Notes under the pieces: model-generated | Database searches by the model: none | What the model saw: the letters and a program-made list of their open reading frames with translations, nothing else | Told to the model about the DNA's origin: nothing | Position numbers and translations under genes: made by a program | Assembly (NCBI GenBank): GCA_900538555.1 | Contig: UPYI01000016.1 | Coordinates: 24,678-88,677, forward strand | Source: an uncultured Porphyromonadaceae bacterium | Lineage (GTDB): Bacteria > Bacteroidota > Bacteroidia > Bacteroidales > Barnesiellaceae | Direction of reading: 5' to 3' | Length of the DNA stretch: 64,000 bases | Shown here: positions 62,483 through 64,000 of the stretch, piece by piece | Layout of the letters: every line of letters starts with the position of its first letter | Position numbering within the stretch: the stretch's first letter is position 1

Positions 62483-63067
62483 CTACCGTAACATATATAT
62501 AAAACTTATCGCCGCTTCGGTAGGACCGAAATAGCCCTTGTTGCCCGAACCCACTTTCGTGCCGCATTCCCGGCATTCATACTTATCGTAAGTCGTATAT
62601 TTATAACCGACTCCCAAAGTAGCCTCGATGCTCCATCGCGAACTCAATATCCATTGATAGCCATACGATATGCCCGCACCATACTGGTTCCCTTGGAAAC
62701 GATGGTCGCGCGTAGCCGGAAAAATGCCGAAAGGCAACCGGATACGATTGGCATTGAAATGACTATATAATAAATGCAATCCGAAAAAATGACCGTAGAA
62801 ACGTTCGCAAAGCCAATAGCGGACTTCCGGTTGTACACGTACATGTTTCCATTTCATCCCGTTATCTATTCCGAAAGGCTTATCGAACGGATTATAATAG
62901 ACATGGGCATTCAAGCTCCATCGCGGAGCCAAGCCTACTTCCGTTCCCAAAGTCAAAGTGGAAGTAGCCCATCCCAATACGTTCGTCTTCAATGCAACTA
63001 CTTGCGACGAACCGCTAAATGGAATCCATAACAAAAATAACCAAAAACAACGTATAAACTTATACAT
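62483..63067 (-). CDS. DUF3575 outer-membrane protein of the fimbrial locus
   Basis: A 194-residue protein, starting with signal peptide MYKFIRCFWLFLLWIPFSGSSQ; start at 63067 chosen for that. The mature protein begins VALKTNVLGWATSTLTLGTE and later YYNPFDKPFGIDNGMKWKHV, DUF3575 hallmarks, with aromatic alternating strands ending in TEAAISFIYMLR, typical of an outer-membrane barrel. It is the first gene of the fimbrial locus; a TAACTTTG box lies 34 bases upstream. Confidence 0.87.
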   Translation of the reverse strand: MYKFIRCFWLFLLWIPFSGSSQVVALKTNVLGWATSTLTLGTEVGLAPRWSLNAHVYYNPFDKPFGIDNGMKWKHVRVQPEVRYWLCERFYGHFFGLHLLYSHFNANRIRLPFGIFPATRDHRFQGNQYGAGISYGYQWILSSRWSIEATLGVGYKYTTYDKYECRECGTKVGSGNKGYFGPTEAAISFIYMLR

Positions 63068-63100
63068 AAGTACTTTTCCAGCCTTTTTATTTAAGTGGAG

Positions 63101-63108
63101 CAAAGTTA
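63101..63108 (-). promoter_or_regulatory. Possible -7 promoter element of the fimbrial locus
   Basis: TAACTTTG on the minus strand matches TAnnTTTG, 33 bases before the ATG at 63067; another match, TACTTTTG, lies at 63163-63170. Neither has a good -33 TTTG. Confidence 0.45.
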
Positions 63109-63484
63109 ATACTATTTTCTTCGAAAAAGTCCAATATTACCGAAAATCTTCAACATTACAAACAAAAGTAATATTTATTAGATAACATATATTCAATCAA
63201 CTAAATATAATAAATTTTAAATTTAGATAATTTATACGAATAAAAATAAAGAAACACTTTATCTACAATATTATCCGCCCACGCATAAATAGCATAACAT
63301 ATTATGATACAGATATATAACGTATCATCCCCAATATATGCCCAGTTACTTGACCTCGTGTACCACAACACGATAGACTAAGTGTTTAGACCTCCGGGAA
63401 ACAGACTTTTATTCCACCACTGGCAAACAGCCTGGATACGCCCATGTAAAAAGAGTTCGGATATAAGCCAAATCATCGACAACA

Positions 63485-63532
63485 AAAAAAGAGAAGCGGT
63501 CGATCGGATGTATAGCCTGTCCGATCGACCGC
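63485..63532 (-). terminator. Rho-independent terminator for leftward transcription
   Basis: Perfect 13-bp arms (63496-63508 and 63520-63532; GCGGTCGATCGGA) followed on the minus strand by TTCTC and a 7-T run. It implies a transcript coming from the right, beyond or near the window's end. Confidence 0.75.
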
Positions 63533-63740
63533 CCAAGCCGAGAGATCGAGCCCATACGCAGCGGATCAATCTGACCGGCAAAACGGACTGCCCCCCCGAA
63601 AGAACCGACCAACTGCTACACCGCTCTTGTTTTTCGTTCATGCGAAATCGCCTTCGGGTCTCCATTCCGTTCCATACATTCCGGTAAAGGAGTGAACAAA
63701 TACGATCGGTATTTCTTCCGGAGGGGAAGCATGAACAAGC

Positions 63741-63978
63741 AATGTGTAACAGGTATTTTTCCTTTCGGAGAGAATATGACCGTAAATCCGTGACCGGTGT
63801 TTTCTTCTGAGCCTCTATCTCAGAGGGGTTGCCGACAAATGTTTTTTCTTTTCGCTATATGGTTATTCCCCTCTGTTTTTTCTGAGCCGTTTTCTCCGGA
63901 GAAAACAGCAAGAACGAATAATGTGTAGCAGGTGTTTTTTCCTTTCGGAAAGGACATGAGCGTGAATCCGTGACCGGT
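63741..63978. repeat. Two-copy direct repeat of about 58 bp
   Basis: Copies at 63741-63798 and 63920-63978 share AATGTGTA, CAGGT, CCTTTCGGA and AATCCGTGACCGGT with a few differences, 179-180 bp apart. Confidence 0.75.
63889..63906. repeat. Perfect 18-bp palindrome
   Basis: GTTTTCTCCGGAGAAAAC, 9-bp arms without loop, between the two direct repeats. Confidence 0.7.
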
Positions 63979-64000
63979 AGTGCGGGACTGTATCGGGTTC

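Larger units (their letters stand above)
63068..64000. other. About 930 bp without a convincing gene
   Basis: 63068-63360 is very AT-rich with the fimbrial promoter and a small hairpin (ATGATAC 63304-63310 with GTATCAT 63322-63328). 63496-63532 is a terminator-like hairpin. From 63740 on, a direct repeat and a palindrome are seen. Short frames on both strands overlap these structures and show no recognised protein. Confidence 0.6.

Noticed and set aside
63068..63360. Invertible promoter for the fimbrial locus
   Set aside because: Only a short hairpin (7-bp arms, 11-base loop) was found; no pair of inverted repeats around a promoter, and no recombinase gene nearby.
63580..63660. tRNA-like string (GTAGCAGTTGGTC)
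   Set aside because: On the reverse complement, no T-arm (TTCRA) and no closing acceptor stem can be formed.
63378..63687. Overlapping 95- and 101-residue frames on opposite strands
   Set aside because: Both run through a perfect terminator hairpin and have no recognisable features.

Overview
The window is a Bacteroidales chromosome segment. Four things point there: promoters of the Bacteroidetes type (TTTG, 19-20 bp, TAnnTTTG), type IX secretion (T9SS) C-terminal sorting domains on two very large surface proteins, an Mfa-type fimbrial locus, and the HU / small basic protein / RNase G cluster. I cannot fix the genus. Base composition is close to balanced except for one clearly AT-rich gene (17995-19248) and the AT-rich leader of the fimbrial locus. 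No rRNA, tRNA, CRISPR array or transposase was seen.

Layout. 1-8.5 kb: 3' end of an M20 peptidase, a YhcC-type radical SAM gene, an AraC regulator facing an aldo/keto reductase, the queuosine pair (transporter then queF), HU, a 29-residue COX24-like basic protein, RNase G and a DEDDh exonuclease. 8.5-19.8 kb: VanZ, an MscS channel, an Na+-dependent symporter, folP followed by the c-di-AMP cyclase, a DUF4252 protein, a DUF1349 protein facing a LuxR-type regulator, typA, an AT-rich ATPase/DUF4143 gene and rpsO. 19.9-26.7 kb: a seven-gene TetR-TolC-HlyD-ABC export operon with two overlapping palindromes at the regulator's start. 26.9-33.5 kb: a TPR-membrane-HTH regulator just upstream of a 1612-residue T9SS adhesin. 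33.5-42 kb: an outer-membrane-type protein, menA, an ABC-type ATPase/DUF4435 gene, a MalY-type lyase, a MATE exporter, DUF3737 and a secreted carboxymuconolactone decarboxylase/cupin fusion. The gaps in this part carry a family of structured palindromic repeats. 42.2-43.5 kb: riboflavin synthase and a nitroreductase.

43.5-63.1 kb is one fimbrial locus read leftward: DUF3575 protein, DUF3868/OmpA/TPR protein, an Mfa1-like lipoprotein fimbrillin, two FimB/Mfa2-like lipoproteins, then a 4506-residue protein made of eight beta-helix modules with a T9SS-type C terminus. A strong hairpin lies between the fimbrillin and the anchor/adhesin genes and could set subunit ratios. The last 0.9 kb holds no convincing gene, only a terminator for leftward transcription, a direct repeat and a palindrome.

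The two most interesting items are the fimbrial locus with the giant T9SS beta-helix protein where a tip adhesin is expected, and the palindromic repeats (33.5-41.2 kb). In the latter, hairpins with covarying stems alternate with two kinds of spacer, mostly point at the downstream gene, and several contain a consensus -7 promoter box.
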